Assembly: GCF_021043375.1 (NCBI RefSeq)
Contig: NZ_JAJNDV010000003.1
Location: forward strand, 124,001-188,000
Source: Sphingomonas sp. IC-56
GTDB taxonomy: Bacteria > Pseudomonadota > Alphaproteobacteria > Sphingomonadales > Sphingomonadaceae
DNA: 64,000 bases
Direction of reading: 5' to 3'
Of the stretch, positions 10,501 to 18,195 are shown piece by piece; the first letter of the stretch is position 1, and each line of letters starts with the position of its first letter. The notes below the pieces were generated by a model. It was not told the origin of the DNA and made no database searches. It worked only from the letters and a program-made list of their open reading frames with translations. The translations under genes were made by a program, and so were the position numbers.

Positions 10501-10865
10501 TGTATGACATCTGGCAAGAGGTGATGGCAGCAAGGTCGGCGCTGAGATCCCTCATCGGACGAGAGCCTGACGGGTGGGAGATTGTCAGCGCGGCCTCCAG
10601 GGGTGCGCTCGACGGGATCTATCCCACGCTAGCGATGATGCTGAGCGCGTATTCACAGATCGAAGGAGCGGCGCAGGACGGCAGCCTCTCCCCGGGCGAA
10701 CGCTTGGCCGATCAGATTTACCGCGTCAGCGGAAGGCTTTGCTTCGACGGCTGCCTGGCCTGCCTCCACGCCGACAGCGACCTCATGCCCTCGACCCTTG
10801 CGGAGGTCGCGGTAAGCCGCCGACTGCTGACGCGCTTCATGGATTCATGTCGCGCCATGGGCTGA
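4539..10865 (+). CDS. dpdJ: Fused SF1 helicase - DpdJ SF2 helicase (2108 residues)
   Basis: Two helicases in one chain. The N-terminal part is a DNA2/UPF1-like SF1 motor: Walker A GPPGTGKT at 66-73, DEAS near 188, GDNKQLPP near 214 and TRARG near 430. From about residue 800 comes a second motor matching DpdJ: ADTGSGKT near 863-870, DEIH near 1046, and an arginine-finger motif QRKGRGGRG near 1307. Paired cysteines near 964/987-990 and a Cys cluster near 1210 look like zinc ribbons, and CLAC near 2073 closes the protein as in DUF1998-like tails. DpdJ belongs to the restriction half of Dpd systems. The SF1 part is the natural partner of the nuclease just upstream. The last 21 bases overlap the convergent gene tail to tail. 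Confidence 0.8.
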   Translation: MSAPEILRFLRDPLEFAGDPVDADIWEAGLRDVAQPLTEAANIPLRRAQIDAWHGLAHARAGLILGPPGTGKTHALAWMAAGYLEARRRAGLPCRILVSAFTRNAIINLIEAIAERCRQLDVPPRIAFVGREPSSPLGPGVEHLDVGDAADLLTEDYAVVGMTVWGLNRLIDAQGGFTGAFFHLTCVDEASQMVLSHGLMAIAGMAENGRILVAGDNKQLPPIRVEHDHDVDGRRLGSSLYAFLQAAGVPEFPFDETFRLNEPLTRFPRDRFYENRYQSVVPERRLPLIESWEQGLEDWERVALDPEYPICVLIHDGPPTGSSNPFEATVAARLGRLLFRRLPPTKDGADDTEKWQHRLAIVSPHRAQNALIRNMLAQGPEGAGAVVETVDRIQGRERDALVVSYTVADPEFALAEAEFIFSPERLNVTVTRARGKLILIISRRLLEVVPSDEELVDKAETLREFIFRAKYADSIKLSVPDHGQVNVDVCVLPFSDEAPLPQIAALARPVRDDLADLTPGHLRILEEIRKMAEANKWGTVPDYTLARAMRSDAKRIFPDLRLLQRHGHIALDRVPGTPPFWSIKPLTNQRALYPLDADELVDRVEEAIMLAGTGRRGAPYARVRDSFDWLGADGEDQFKPVLDGLEADKIVQYEMINNRLYVSRVRAERADARDTAEPLGEDLQPADYILLNHLEDHEARRINFGVFEEWHAPIDLARGLGASLSDVAESLRRLSLHGHILIAEEGRIRSRMAEMARTVRYSKQRFRKDDAGDRPYLVRGLKVELRNREKPAYDSPLRDAVAAVEAKHGEGSEPAAAFGMVAEMLRRAWNAPAPNLAGFQDRAFTAIFDAWVGSGDERFVIAADTGSGKTEAACLPIIAGATLDLLRSLDGTRAILVYPRVRLAANQAQRLARYLAALRNVDGAPRLTLGLQNGAVPESWQYADPETWEPTGRTGEYQFPFFMCPEPACGAPLSIAAGTNDTPDTLHCKGCGWEFDGWIGTKQALRATPPTLFLPTTESLHQWLNDSRYGALFGDGGAGPRCILADEIHLYTHIQGAQIGYGLRRLLGRCALNGDAPIAVGMSATLGRPAHVWHQLVGGSEPLLIEPLPAERKPNPKGREYFYFVQPEVESRNRDVAGASTTIQSAMALAHNMHRRHGSEGGFRGIVFVDSIDKLKRLHGNYMDAEEGQSLASLRTRIYPDHPATGLSRRACCGDPLGCDLFRDGECWTFAATDQRQWTARGPYIPGNPLSVARFPVYSGSSARIETEIQRSDLVFSTASLEVGYDDPDMAFVYQHYAPSNLASFVQRKGRGGRGNDDRPVTGITLSIYSARDSWYYRRPTALLDSRGFEVPLNLSNPIVARGQLATLLLDLIARREALRLPAVGSGGQLSSEVVSEFSDACLRLFDDDPFARLGYADAGTFIRDITSKFGTFPADEHARARRARIEWVPRTLFGAADLPSVDIRVPTHGGDSIIKSEDISLGLGPAAPGNATRRWGSIEVHWRAPKLGRAPYLNAQEEALAERIDLGSAAELLASLPIDAREDLGDAPISPTILRPTNLGTDLIGLVRGGGWTPLVEWDAQNWAAKPIPDNVDPAAALDMRSTGSLRGFPTLRLGREGTPADIGDMRPILSGFETYVGSATSGPGLHLSRIYWGADAEVRIVEQADPIGVSQTFTDAAGETSQFIGYTMESEGVRFALRSDRIDAFLDAEMARLADDSADQRWHRNQMLRYIVQRRARNAGINGYEARRAAELVVTAADSPALCGDLAKLLKMWSDTALGNLFKRTYHEALSSHPLLSERRIDRLMGTLAGTRFNELLRHVMEAQKSDDHLRAFLRSQLVHSLAVRLRQSFVLHGRGEERRVVAHVKLPVQFASRSEDVITIAENGVGGDGTTRTFIEQAHDAFGDFMSGFADTCPNAAEDQLVEAAHLACAHHEHWRALDPRRPETLDAIGGDLGIDFHTEGAPSPQQLLRLLYANEAIGGQQVALYDIWQEVMAARSALRSLIGREPDGWEIVSAASRGALDGIYPTLAMMLSAYSQIEGAAQDGSLSPGERLADQIYRVSGRLCFDGCLACLHADSDLMPSTLAEVAVSRRLLTRFMDSCRAMG

Positions 10866-11573
10866 TACCGTGAACAGGGCCAGCGCGTCATGATCTCGGA
10901 TCCAGCCGAGTATCTCGTCCGTCAGGTCTGACAATCGCACCGGCCGAGCAGCGACAGCCACCAGGAATGCCGCGATCGGCGGAGCAACGCCGACCGCAAG
11001 CAGTCGGTCGTTCAACGCGGAGGCTTCCACCACGAGCGTGTCGCGCTCCTTCACGCGATCAGCGGGCGGGCGGCTCGCATCCTCGAGCTTCTTGGCACGG
11101 GCTGCCAGCTTCAGCAGATCGCTGCCGAGCGCCTCGACCCCAGGAATATTGGTCAGCACTTCCCCCAGTGCCGCCTGTCCTCCGAGGGCATCCTGGGCGG
11201 CCTTGCGCCAAACGCCCTCGATGCCCCTCTCGATCTTCTCCATCTCGAAGGGAAGGCGGGTCAGGCCGATCTGGTTGATTGCGTCCAGTTGTTCGATCGT
11301 GGGCTCACCCGCGAGGATGCGGCTCATCTTCACAATCTCGCCCAGCGAGGCGCCGATCTCAGATCGCACGGCCTCGAAGTCCGCATCGGCCGCTTCCACC
11401 AGTGTGGCCAGGCCTTCAAGCAGAGCAGGACAGCCATCCAGCCGCTCTGCTGACGCTGTCGCCTTTTGGAGCGCGGTCCCAAGTCGGGCCCGCTCTTTCG
11501 CTTTGTCGATCTTGGGTAATAGCTCGATCAATTCGTCCAGCGGAGCGAGCGTGGTGTCGGCTGCATCATCCAT
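10845..11573 (-). CDS. Helical protein of unknown function in DpdI position
   Basis: Protein of 242 residues, rich in Ala, Leu, Glu and Arg, apparently all helical with coiled-coil-like stretches. I see no catalytic motif, signal peptide or membrane segment. It is the last gene of the dpdE-F-G-H unit, and its ATG overlaps the dpdH stop (TAATG), so it is translated with dpdH. By gene order it occupies the place of dpdI. I do not recognise the sequence well enough to name it, and it could equally be a lineage-specific partner of DpdH. Confidence 0.6.
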   Translation of the reverse strand: MDDAADTTLAPLDELIELLPKIDKAKERARLGTALQKATASAERLDGCPALLEGLATLVEAADADFEAVRSEIGASLGEIVKMSRILAGEPTIEQLDAINQIGLTRLPFEMEKIERGIEGVWRKAAQDALGGQAALGEVLTNIPGVEALGSDLLKLAARAKKLEDASRPPADRVKERDTLVVEASALNDRLLAVGVAPPIAAFLVAVAARPVRLSDLTDEILGWIRDHDALALFTVSAHGAT

Positions 11574-14500
11574 TACGCGACCTCATCAAGCTTGGTCTGC
11601 AGCGCTTCGGCCGCGGCCGCCAATCGCCCGCCGAAGCTTTGTACGACCGAGAGATCGCCGGCGCTCTGATTGCCCTCGACGAAGGCGCGGGCGTATTTAT
11701 AGGCTGCGTTAACCGCGAGTTCGGCTTTCTCCAGCGTATCCAAAGCGACCCGCAAGGATGCGATGGGAACTTGAAGCGTGTGCGCCAGCTTCTCTGCCTC
11801 TCCTTGAAAACCGATGTCGTCCGAGAGCAGATAGTCTGCCAGTCGCTCCCAGGCGGGTTCAGTCTCGTTCAACAGCCCTGCATTCGCGGCTCGTGTCCGG
11901 GCCGAGGAATATTCCTGATATTGTACGGGCGCGGCTTGGACGAACGCCGAGACGGTCCGCGTCATTGCATCGTCGACCTTCGCCAGATGATGACTGAAGC
12001 TCGATTGCCGAAGCAGAGCCAAGGCGCGCTCCTTGCGCTGCGATAGGCTCTTGTTCTCGCGCTCGGGAATGTGCCGCAATTGGCCATCGGTCTGACGGGC
12101 CAGTTCAACAAGCTTGCCGATTTCCTCAAGCCCCTTGGAGAACTCCGGCTTCGCGGGAACCGGCACGGTCCGCATCGTGTCGCGAAGGCTTTTCATCGCT
12201 CCCGCGACCGCTCCCGCGTTCATCAGCGGAGCACCGCTACCAAGCGGGAGGTTCAGCGATTGCCTCAGCATTCCGCGAAGCTTGTCGTGCCAGTAGCTCG
12301 TCGCCTTGACCAACTCGCCCCAGGACTCGACCCGATCGTCCGGAAGGCTCTTCGCCTCCTGCTCTTCCGAGAGCAGTTCCTGGAACTGCTCCTCCAGCGG
12401 AGAATCTGGTGAGATCGCGCCGCGAAGCCAGGCTCGCGCCAGCAACACCTGAACTGTCGCCCCATCAATTGACCATGGTCCGTCCTGAGCCAAGCGACGC
12501 TCCAGCTGCGCCGATGCGAGTTCGGCCAGACGTCGCAACAATCTCGCAATCGCGCGGCGGTGGCTCTCCAGCTGCAGCGGCTGGAGGGCTGTGCCCAGCC
12601 GATTGGTGATGTAGGCTTCGATCCCGCGGGTCGCCCAATCTTCGCGTGGAATGACGAAGTGCCGAATGTCGGTTCTGCCCGACCCCTCCAGCTTCACATT
12701 GTCCTTGGTAAAGACGCGTTCCCAAAGCCCGAACCGCGGCTCGGGAAGCAGTTCCCGTGCCTCGTTCATCAGGTCAATTAGCAGGATCTCCCAGGCACTC
12801 GGATCGCTGATCGGCTTCCCATCACGCCAGAGCAGCGCTTGCTCGGCGAGCGCTTTGAGGCGCGTCGTAGAGACAGCTGGATTCGTTGGCGACGACCTTC
12901 CGCCAGACGGACTCGACCGTCCAGAAGTTGTCGCGCTCAATGGGCTGATAGGCGTAGGTGATGGCGGAGGCGGGGCAGCCGGAGTGCGGCCTGCGGGCGC
13001 CTCCGGCGCTGGCACCTCCGAAGCCGGCGCGCCCGACTGCACGGCCACAGGAGGCGACGGGGTTCCAGCCGAGTCCAGGCCCTCGCCGAGCCAAGGAAGC
13101 CGGAAAGCCTCGAAGACGCCCTCCGCCACACCCGAGACGGAGCGCATGCCTTCCCCAGTCACGCCGACGTGAACTTCGCTCGTGCGATCGCCCCACAGCA
13201 TCATGAGCCGACGCAGCTGTTCCCGCCGACCAACGTCGGGCTCGGCAGCATCGATCACCTGAGCGAGGAAGCCGCTCGGCTGCAGCGAGCGCTCGGGCAT
13301 CCATTCGGAGAACTCGATTTCCGCAGGTGGAAACTCGCCCGCCTCAAGGCGGGACGGATAAAGGAGCACGGGCGCGAGCACGCCTTGGATCATCCCTCGC
13401 GGGGTGTGGAGGCTCTGTGTCCCCTTCGGATCCTCAAGCTTTTCGAACATGTTCGTGATGGCGTTCCGATTGAACGGAAACAGCCCGATCCCGTCCGATG
13501 CGCCAAACGCCGCGAAACAGGCATCACGGCCAGCACATGTCTGGCATTTGTTGGGGACTGTCTCCGGATGGGCGCCGGCCTTGTGCCAAGCCTCCAACTC
13601 CGGTCGGTCGATCCGCACGGCCCGAAGATAACGTGACGCGAACTCGGCCTGCGACTCCTCTGTGGCAAGCTGAATTGTTTCCTGGAACCCACCTGACTGC
13701 CGCACCCTGCCCAGACGCAGAACATGCGTGATCCGGCCGCTGTAGTTGCCCTGGATGCCCTTCAGGTACAGCGGCGTCATGCCCACCACGGAGATCATGT
13801 CGCAGACGTCGCTTCGCGTCCTCGCATCGACGACCAGGGAGTCGATCAATTGGCCGTCGATGCCCTCCCAGCTCGTGACGTCCTCGAGCAGCAGGACCAG
13901 TCGCCGCTTCTCCTTCAGCAACTCCTTGCGCAGCTTGAAGAACATGTCTCGGAGACCATCAACCGTGATGCCGAGAATGTGCTGAACCGCGAAATTGCGA
14001 CGATCATTGAGAGCCTTCAGCAGCCTGCGGGCTTGCGGGATCTCGAGCGTCTCATCGAGTTCGAGTTCAGCGGCAGGCACATCTGCCGCCCTCGCCGGGG
14101 CGATACGGTCGGTCTCCTTCTTCAAGGTGCGCATCAGCATCAGCGCCTTGGGAGGAAGGCCTTCGACCGCCAATTGGACCTGTGCGAGGTCGGCAATGTC
14201 ATAGAGGTTGAAGCTTGCCGAGGCCGAGTTACGCTGTCCGCCGTCCCCTGACATGACCTTGAGGATTCGCTCCGGTCCGCCCCATCTCTCCTGAACGGCC
14301 TGATGGCCGATCAGGCGTTCGAGCTCCCACGTGGCGCACCAATCCTCATCCCCCATCGGGGTCTCGAAAAAGGACTTGCTAAGCGACGCCGCCAGATTGG
14401 CGTGAAACAGCTTCACGCGCCCATCGAACGAAGCTTCAACGCTTTGAGCTAGGTTCTCGAAGAGGTAGCCGTATTGGGCGCCGAGTTGATCGCGCAACTG

Positions 14501-14842
14501 CCTGAGCGTGCCGGTCAAGCTCCCGTCGGCACGCTCGATCAGCATCACCAGATCGTCCGCGTTCCACTTGACGTCCAGCCACCGGATCAGATGCGATTTG
14601 CCTGCGCCAGGCTCGCCTTCGACGATGCAAAAGGCGTAACGCGTCTCTGGGTCGGAAAGGTCGGCGAGCAGAGCTTCATCGCTTGCCTCGATGCCCCGAC
14701 CGGTTGTCGTAGACACTTGAAAGTCGCGGATGGGCTGATGAACGGCAAGGAACTCCGCTTCGTCATTCGCCAGCGCGACCGAGCGAAGCACCGCATGCGC
14801 GCGGTCTTCGGTCCAGCAGGTACCATGCATTGCTTCAGCCAT
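11573..14842 (-). CDS. dpdH: DpdH, large P-loop ATPase
   Basis: Protein of 1089 residues with a Walker A GEPGAGKS at 76-83 and a probable Walker B LVLLLED near residue 315. A Cys pair with Asp-Ala between (CAGRDACF) lies mid-protein. A Pro/Ser/Thr-rich linker near residues 600-660 separates the ATPase from a long helical C-terminal half. The overall plan and position fit DpdH, one of the restriction-side proteins of the 7-deazaguanine system; its biochemical role is not established. The start overlaps the dpdG stop by 8 bases, and its stop overlaps the next start. Confidence 0.78.
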   Translation of the reverse strand: MAEAMHGTCWTEDRAHAVLRSVALANDEAEFLAVHQPIRDFQVSTTTGRGIEASDEALLADLSDPETRYAFCIVEGEPGAGKSHLIRWLDVKWNADDLVMLIERADGSLTGTLRQLRDQLGAQYGYLFENLAQSVEASFDGRVKLFHANLAASLSKSFFETPMGDEDWCATWELERLIGHQAVQERWGGPERILKVMSGDGGQRNSASASFNLYDIADLAQVQLAVEGLPPKALMLMRTLKKETDRIAPARAADVPAAELELDETLEIPQARRLLKALNDRRNFAVQHILGITVDGLRDMFFKLRKELLKEKRRLVLLLEDVTSWEGIDGQLIDSLVVDARTRSDVCDMISVVGMTPLYLKGIQGNYSGRITHVLRLGRVRQSGGFQETIQLATEESQAEFASRYLRAVRIDRPELEAWHKAGAHPETVPNKCQTCAGRDACFAAFGASDGIGLFPFNRNAITNMFEKLEDPKGTQSLHTPRGMIQGVLAPVLLYPSRLEAGEFPPAEIEFSEWMPERSLQPSGFLAQVIDAAEPDVGRREQLRRLMMLWGDRTSEVHVGVTGEGMRSVSGVAEGVFEAFRLPWLGEGLDSAGTPSPPVAVQSGAPASEVPAPEAPAGRTPAAPPPPSPTPISPLSATTSGRSSPSGGRSSPTNPAVSTTRLKALAEQALLWRDGKPISDPSAWEILLIDLMNEARELLPEPRFGLWERVFTKDNVKLEGSGRTDIRHFVIPREDWATRGIEAYITNRLGTALQPLQLESHRRAIARLLRRLAELASAQLERRLAQDGPWSIDGATVQVLLARAWLRGAISPDSPLEEQFQELLSEEQEAKSLPDDRVESWGELVKATSYWHDKLRGMLRQSLNLPLGSGAPLMNAGAVAGAMKSLRDTMRTVPVPAKPEFSKGLEEIGKLVELARQTDGQLRHIPERENKSLSQRKERALALLRQSSFSHHLAKVDDAMTRTVSAFVQAAPVQYQEYSSARTRAANAGLLNETEPAWERLADYLLSDDIGFQGEAEKLAHTLQVPIASLRVALDTLEKAELAVNAAYKYARAFVEGNQSAGDLSVVQSFGGRLAAAAEALQTKLDEVA

Positions 14843-15740
14843 TGTTGGCCTGTCCTTCCAGCGTCACGGCCTTGATGTTCCTCACGGGATGCGGCTCCTG
14901 GGTCAGGGCGTAGGTCTCCTTCGCATCGCCGATGGCATCGAGCACCAGACGCTTGTCATCGTGAAGATCGCGGAGGGTTCCGCTCAACACGCGAGACACA
15001 CGTCGTCCAAGCGGCGGCAGTCGCACACGCTCGACGGACGCAAGGAATAAGCGGCCACCATCCAGATACGGCATCCGCTCGGCGATACGCCCGATAAAGG
15101 CCTCGATCTCCAGCGCCTTGGGAAGGGATTGCTCCGACCTCAGCCGAACGACCTCGCGCTCAAGGCGCTGGGCTGGGTAGGGGTAGAAGTCGCTCCTTGG
15201 CATCGATACCCCTAAGCCGAGGAAGATCATCCAGCGCTTCCACGGAGAGGATTTGGTCGCATTGAACCGCTTCTTCTGCTCATCCTCCTCGTCAGCGTCG
15301 GCCGCTGGGACAGCCTTGTTGATCTTGGCCGCTCGGTCCTTGGCATTGAGGTCCAGCCATGACGTGCCCTGTTCCGCCTCGGTCAGCACCACCATCGCAG
15401 CGTACGCTTCGAGCACGATCGAGTCGGCATGGTCCGCATCGAGCGCAACAAGGCGATCGTGAACGGCATCGGCAAATCCCTCGATCGTCGCCGGGACGGG
15501 CGCCGTCAGCTTGTATTGATTCTGAGATGGGGATTCGATCAATCCGAGGCTGGCGGTGGCACCGAGCAGCTGTCGGATGTTGGTGTGCTCCTCCGACCCC
15601 TTTTGCTCCACCCCGCGGAGCGTCGGCTTCAGCCAGGTCCGAATACTGTCGAAGCCAAGTTGCCCATCCTGTGCCTCGAGCAGGCGGAGCAAGGCGTAGA
15701 CGCGCTGCGGAGAATAGTTGGTGTCGCTCAGCAGGCTCAT
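14835..15740 (-). CDS. dpdG: DpdG
   Basis: Protein of 301 residues that matches the expected size and place of DpdG between dpdF and dpdH. The N-terminal 100 residues read as a winged-helix-like segment (NYSPQRVYALLRLLEAQ, then a region on local relapse to helix and strand). No enzyme motif is visible. It is linked to dpdF by an ATGA overlap and to dpdH by an 8-base overlap. In known systems dpdG is part of the restriction set. A DNA-binding or adaptor role is an inference. Confidence 0.7.
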   Translation of the reverse strand: MSLLSDTNYSPQRVYALLRLLEAQDGQLGFDSIRTWLKPTLRGVEQKGSEEHTNIRQLLGATASLGLIESPSQNQYKLTAPVPATIEGFADAVHDRLVALDADHADSIVLEAYAAMVVLTEAEQGTSWLDLNAKDRAAKINKAVPAADADEEDEQKKRFNATKSSPWKRWMIFLGLGVSMPRSDFYPYPAQRLEREVVRLRSEQSLPKALEIEAFIGRIAERMPYLDGGRLFLASVERVRLPPLGRRVSRVLSGTLRDLHDDKRLVLDAIGDAKETYALTQEPHPVRNIKAVTLEGQANNG

Positions 15741-18190
15741 TGGGGCAGCACTTCCTTGACGAAGGCTCGAAGCGCCGCCTCGCTGGTGGGTGCGCTACTC
15801 GAGAGGATGTTGACGATCGGCTTGCCGCGGACGGCTGCTTCTGGCGGTGCGACGATAATCAGTCGCTGCGCGGGATTGGAAGCGGCCCAGCCTTCAATCC
15901 GCTCGATCAGCCGCTCGACGCGGCTTTGACTGTCGATGAAGACTGCGGTGGGCAACAGCGCCGGGTGCCAGTCTCCCTGCACGTCGGCATGGCTGCTGAC
16001 CAATCCATAGCGGCAGGCGAACGGGACAAGCCGGTGTGCGAAATCGTCGGCAAGATGATCTTGGACGACAAATTGCTCGATGCCCGCACTGATCAGCCCT
16101 TCGATGAGATCATCGCTGATCGTTCCGTCATCACGCGACGGATGAAGGATGGACACCCCAGGACGTAACCCGCTCTCGCGCAGGGAATGCTTCCATCGCC
16201 GATCCAACCCCTCGAAGTGAATGTCATCCAGCTTCGGTGACGCCATCCCCCGGCCGCGGCAATAGGCGCAGCGGCCGCAGGGCGGCACCAGTGGGCTTCC
16301 TGCTTCGACCAATTCGAAAATGGCGGCCGAGACGCAGATCTGTGGCTTGAAGATCGCGGCCTTGAAGTTGTCGAGGTCCGACAGCGCGGCAGATCGCTCC
16401 TTCGTTCGCAGATCCGCGATTCCCGCCCAGTAGGCGTCGTTCTCCCCGGCATCGAGCAGTAGCGGCTCTCGTATGTCCACATGCCAGACCGGCACGTCGC
16501 CCCGACTCTCTGTCGCTTGGATCGTGATCGCGTCGGCCCGCTGGAGCATGTTGAGCAGGCTCCGGTTCCAGTCGCGGTTATAGTCGGTGTCGCCGGCGGC
16601 AAGATCCTCATGTGCCGCGTCGAGGGGCACGACCAACCGGCGCATGCCTGACACGATCGTGCTCTCGCCCAGCGCATCGGCAGCGCTGACGATTGCGCGC
16701 CATCGCTTGAGCATCATCGCAGGGCGGAGCCACCCGCCAGACCACAAGCGTCGCGCCTGTCGCCAATCTCCGGCGACCCCGCGATCGTCGGTCCAGAGCA
16801 TGAGGGCAAGCGCCTGATTTCCATCGCGCGCCGCCCGGCCGATCTCTTGATAGTAGCGAGATGGAGACTCGGGCACGCAGGCGTGGATCACCGCGCGGAC
16901 GTCGTCCTTATCGATACCCATGCCGAAGGCGGACGTGGCAACGACGAGATCGATATTCCCCGCGCGCCAATCACTGACGATCCGCAGTCGTGACGTGCCG
17001 TCGTCGACCTGGCCGGTGAAGAGCGCCAGCCGCTTATAGCCATTGGCCTTGATCGCGTCGTGAAGGCGCTCAGCGTGTTTGACGAGTGTCGTGTAAATGA
17101 TCGCCGGTCGCGGCAGCCGATCGATCAATCGGACCAGCAAGGCGTCGCGTTCGGCAGCGGTTTCAATGCGAGCGTGAACAAGATCGAACTCGTAGCGGGC
17201 GACTTTCGCCTCGACGGCCAGAAACTCGGCGGCACCGTAAGCGCGCTTGAGTTCGGCTCGGGCAGCGTCGTTGACCGTTGCAGAGAGAAGGACCGTGCGC
17301 AGGGCCGGATTGGAGTCGCGCAGCGCCTCGACCAACCCGGGCAGGCGCTGAAAGTCCGGCCGGAAGGACCGTCCCCAGGATTCGATGATGTGCGCCTCAT
17401 CGACGAAGAAGGTCGTCAAATGCGCGTCGAGACCCGGAAGCTTCTGGCTGGGATCCTGAGCGGCCTCGATCAGGAGTTCGCGCGCGGCGCCCAAAGCCAC
17501 TTCGGGTGAGAGGACGAGCACCGGCACTTCGCCGCGGCCGAACGCATTGTAGATTCCCGAACGAGTGGCTTGGTCCTGATCGCCATAGATGCAGTCGCTC
17601 GCTTCGAGCCCAGGGATCGTCCTCAGGCTGTCGACATGGGCAAGCGCGAGCGCCACCGTCGGAACGATAACGACACAGCATGCCCCTGGGGCGGAGGCCA
17701 ACAAAGGAGCGAGTTGAAACAGGAGGCTCTTGCCCGCGCCGGTGGGAAGCGTTGCGAGGAGCGTGGCACCATCAGGCATTGTCGCCAGTGCGCGGATCGC
17801 CGCCTTCTGCGTGGGCGCGCGATAGCCGTCAAACGGGCTGTGACGCAGTAGCAACGCGTCGGCGCAAGCAGACGGATAAGTCTGACGCGGCGTCGGATCG
17901 AGCCTCAGGACATCGGACAGGCCGGCGATTGGGAGAGCTTCGGCGTCATCGATGATGAGAGCGTCGCTAGCGGGCACCGTCACCCGCTTCAGCCCGAAGC
18001 GCGGCAAATTCACCAGATCATTGTCGGTGACCGCGAATTCGCTTCCGGTGAGATCCAGATAACCACCGTGGAGGCGACAAAGCTCACGCAGCATGGCGCC
18101 GCGATCGCCTGGCTCGCTGCTCGCACTGAATGCGCGCACCGCGCGCTGCTGCGCTTGAATATACCAGGGTTTTCGGACGGTCGCTGTCAT
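15737..18190 (-). CDS. dpdF: DpdF, RecQ-like SF2 helicase
   Basis: Protein of 817 residues. Walker A LPTGAGKS lies at 148-155, DEAH near 264-267, SATVND follows, and the motif VI region reads QEIGRAARDG. A Cys triad (PPCGRCAYCRGRG) near residue 640 recalls the RecQ zinc subdomain, although the rest of the C-terminus is unlike RecQ. The long N-terminal extension of about 120 residues and the Dpd context separate it from the housekeeping recQ at 51962. It would unwind or translocate on unmodified DNA during restriction (inference). Five bases separate it from dpdE. Confidence 0.82.
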   Translation of the reverse strand: MTATVRKPWYIQAQQRAVRAFSASSEPGDRGAMLRELCRLHGGYLDLTGSEFAVTDNDLVNLPRFGLKRVTVPASDALIIDDAEALPIAGLSDVLRLDPTPRQTYPSACADALLLRHSPFDGYRAPTQKAAIRALATMPDGATLLATLPTGAGKSLLFQLAPLLASAPGACCVVIVPTVALALAHVDSLRTIPGLEASDCIYGDQDQATRSGIYNAFGRGEVPVLVLSPEVALGAARELLIEAAQDPSQKLPGLDAHLTTFFVDEAHIIESWGRSFRPDFQRLPGLVEALRDSNPALRTVLLSATVNDAARAELKRAYGAAEFLAVEAKVARYEFDLVHARIETAAERDALLVRLIDRLPRPAIIYTTLVKHAERLHDAIKANGYKRLALFTGQVDDGTSRLRIVSDWRAGNIDLVVATSAFGMGIDKDDVRAVIHACVPESPSRYYQEIGRAARDGNQALALMLWTDDRGVAGDWRQARRLWSGGWLRPAMMLKRWRAIVSAADALGESTIVSGMRRLVVPLDAAHEDLAAGDTDYNRDWNRSLLNMLQRADAITIQATESRGDVPVWHVDIREPLLLDAGENDAYWAGIADLRTKERSAALSDLDNFKAAIFKPQICVSAAIFELVEAGSPLVPPCGRCAYCRGRGMASPKLDDIHFEGLDRRWKHSLRESGLRPGVSILHPSRDDGTISDDLIEGLISAGIEQFVVQDHLADDFAHRLVPFACRYGLVSSHADVQGDWHPALLPTAVFIDSQSRVERLIERIEGWAASNPAQRLIIVAPPEAAVRGKPIVNILSSSAPTSEAALRAFVKEVLPQ

Positions 18191-18195
18191 GGCTC

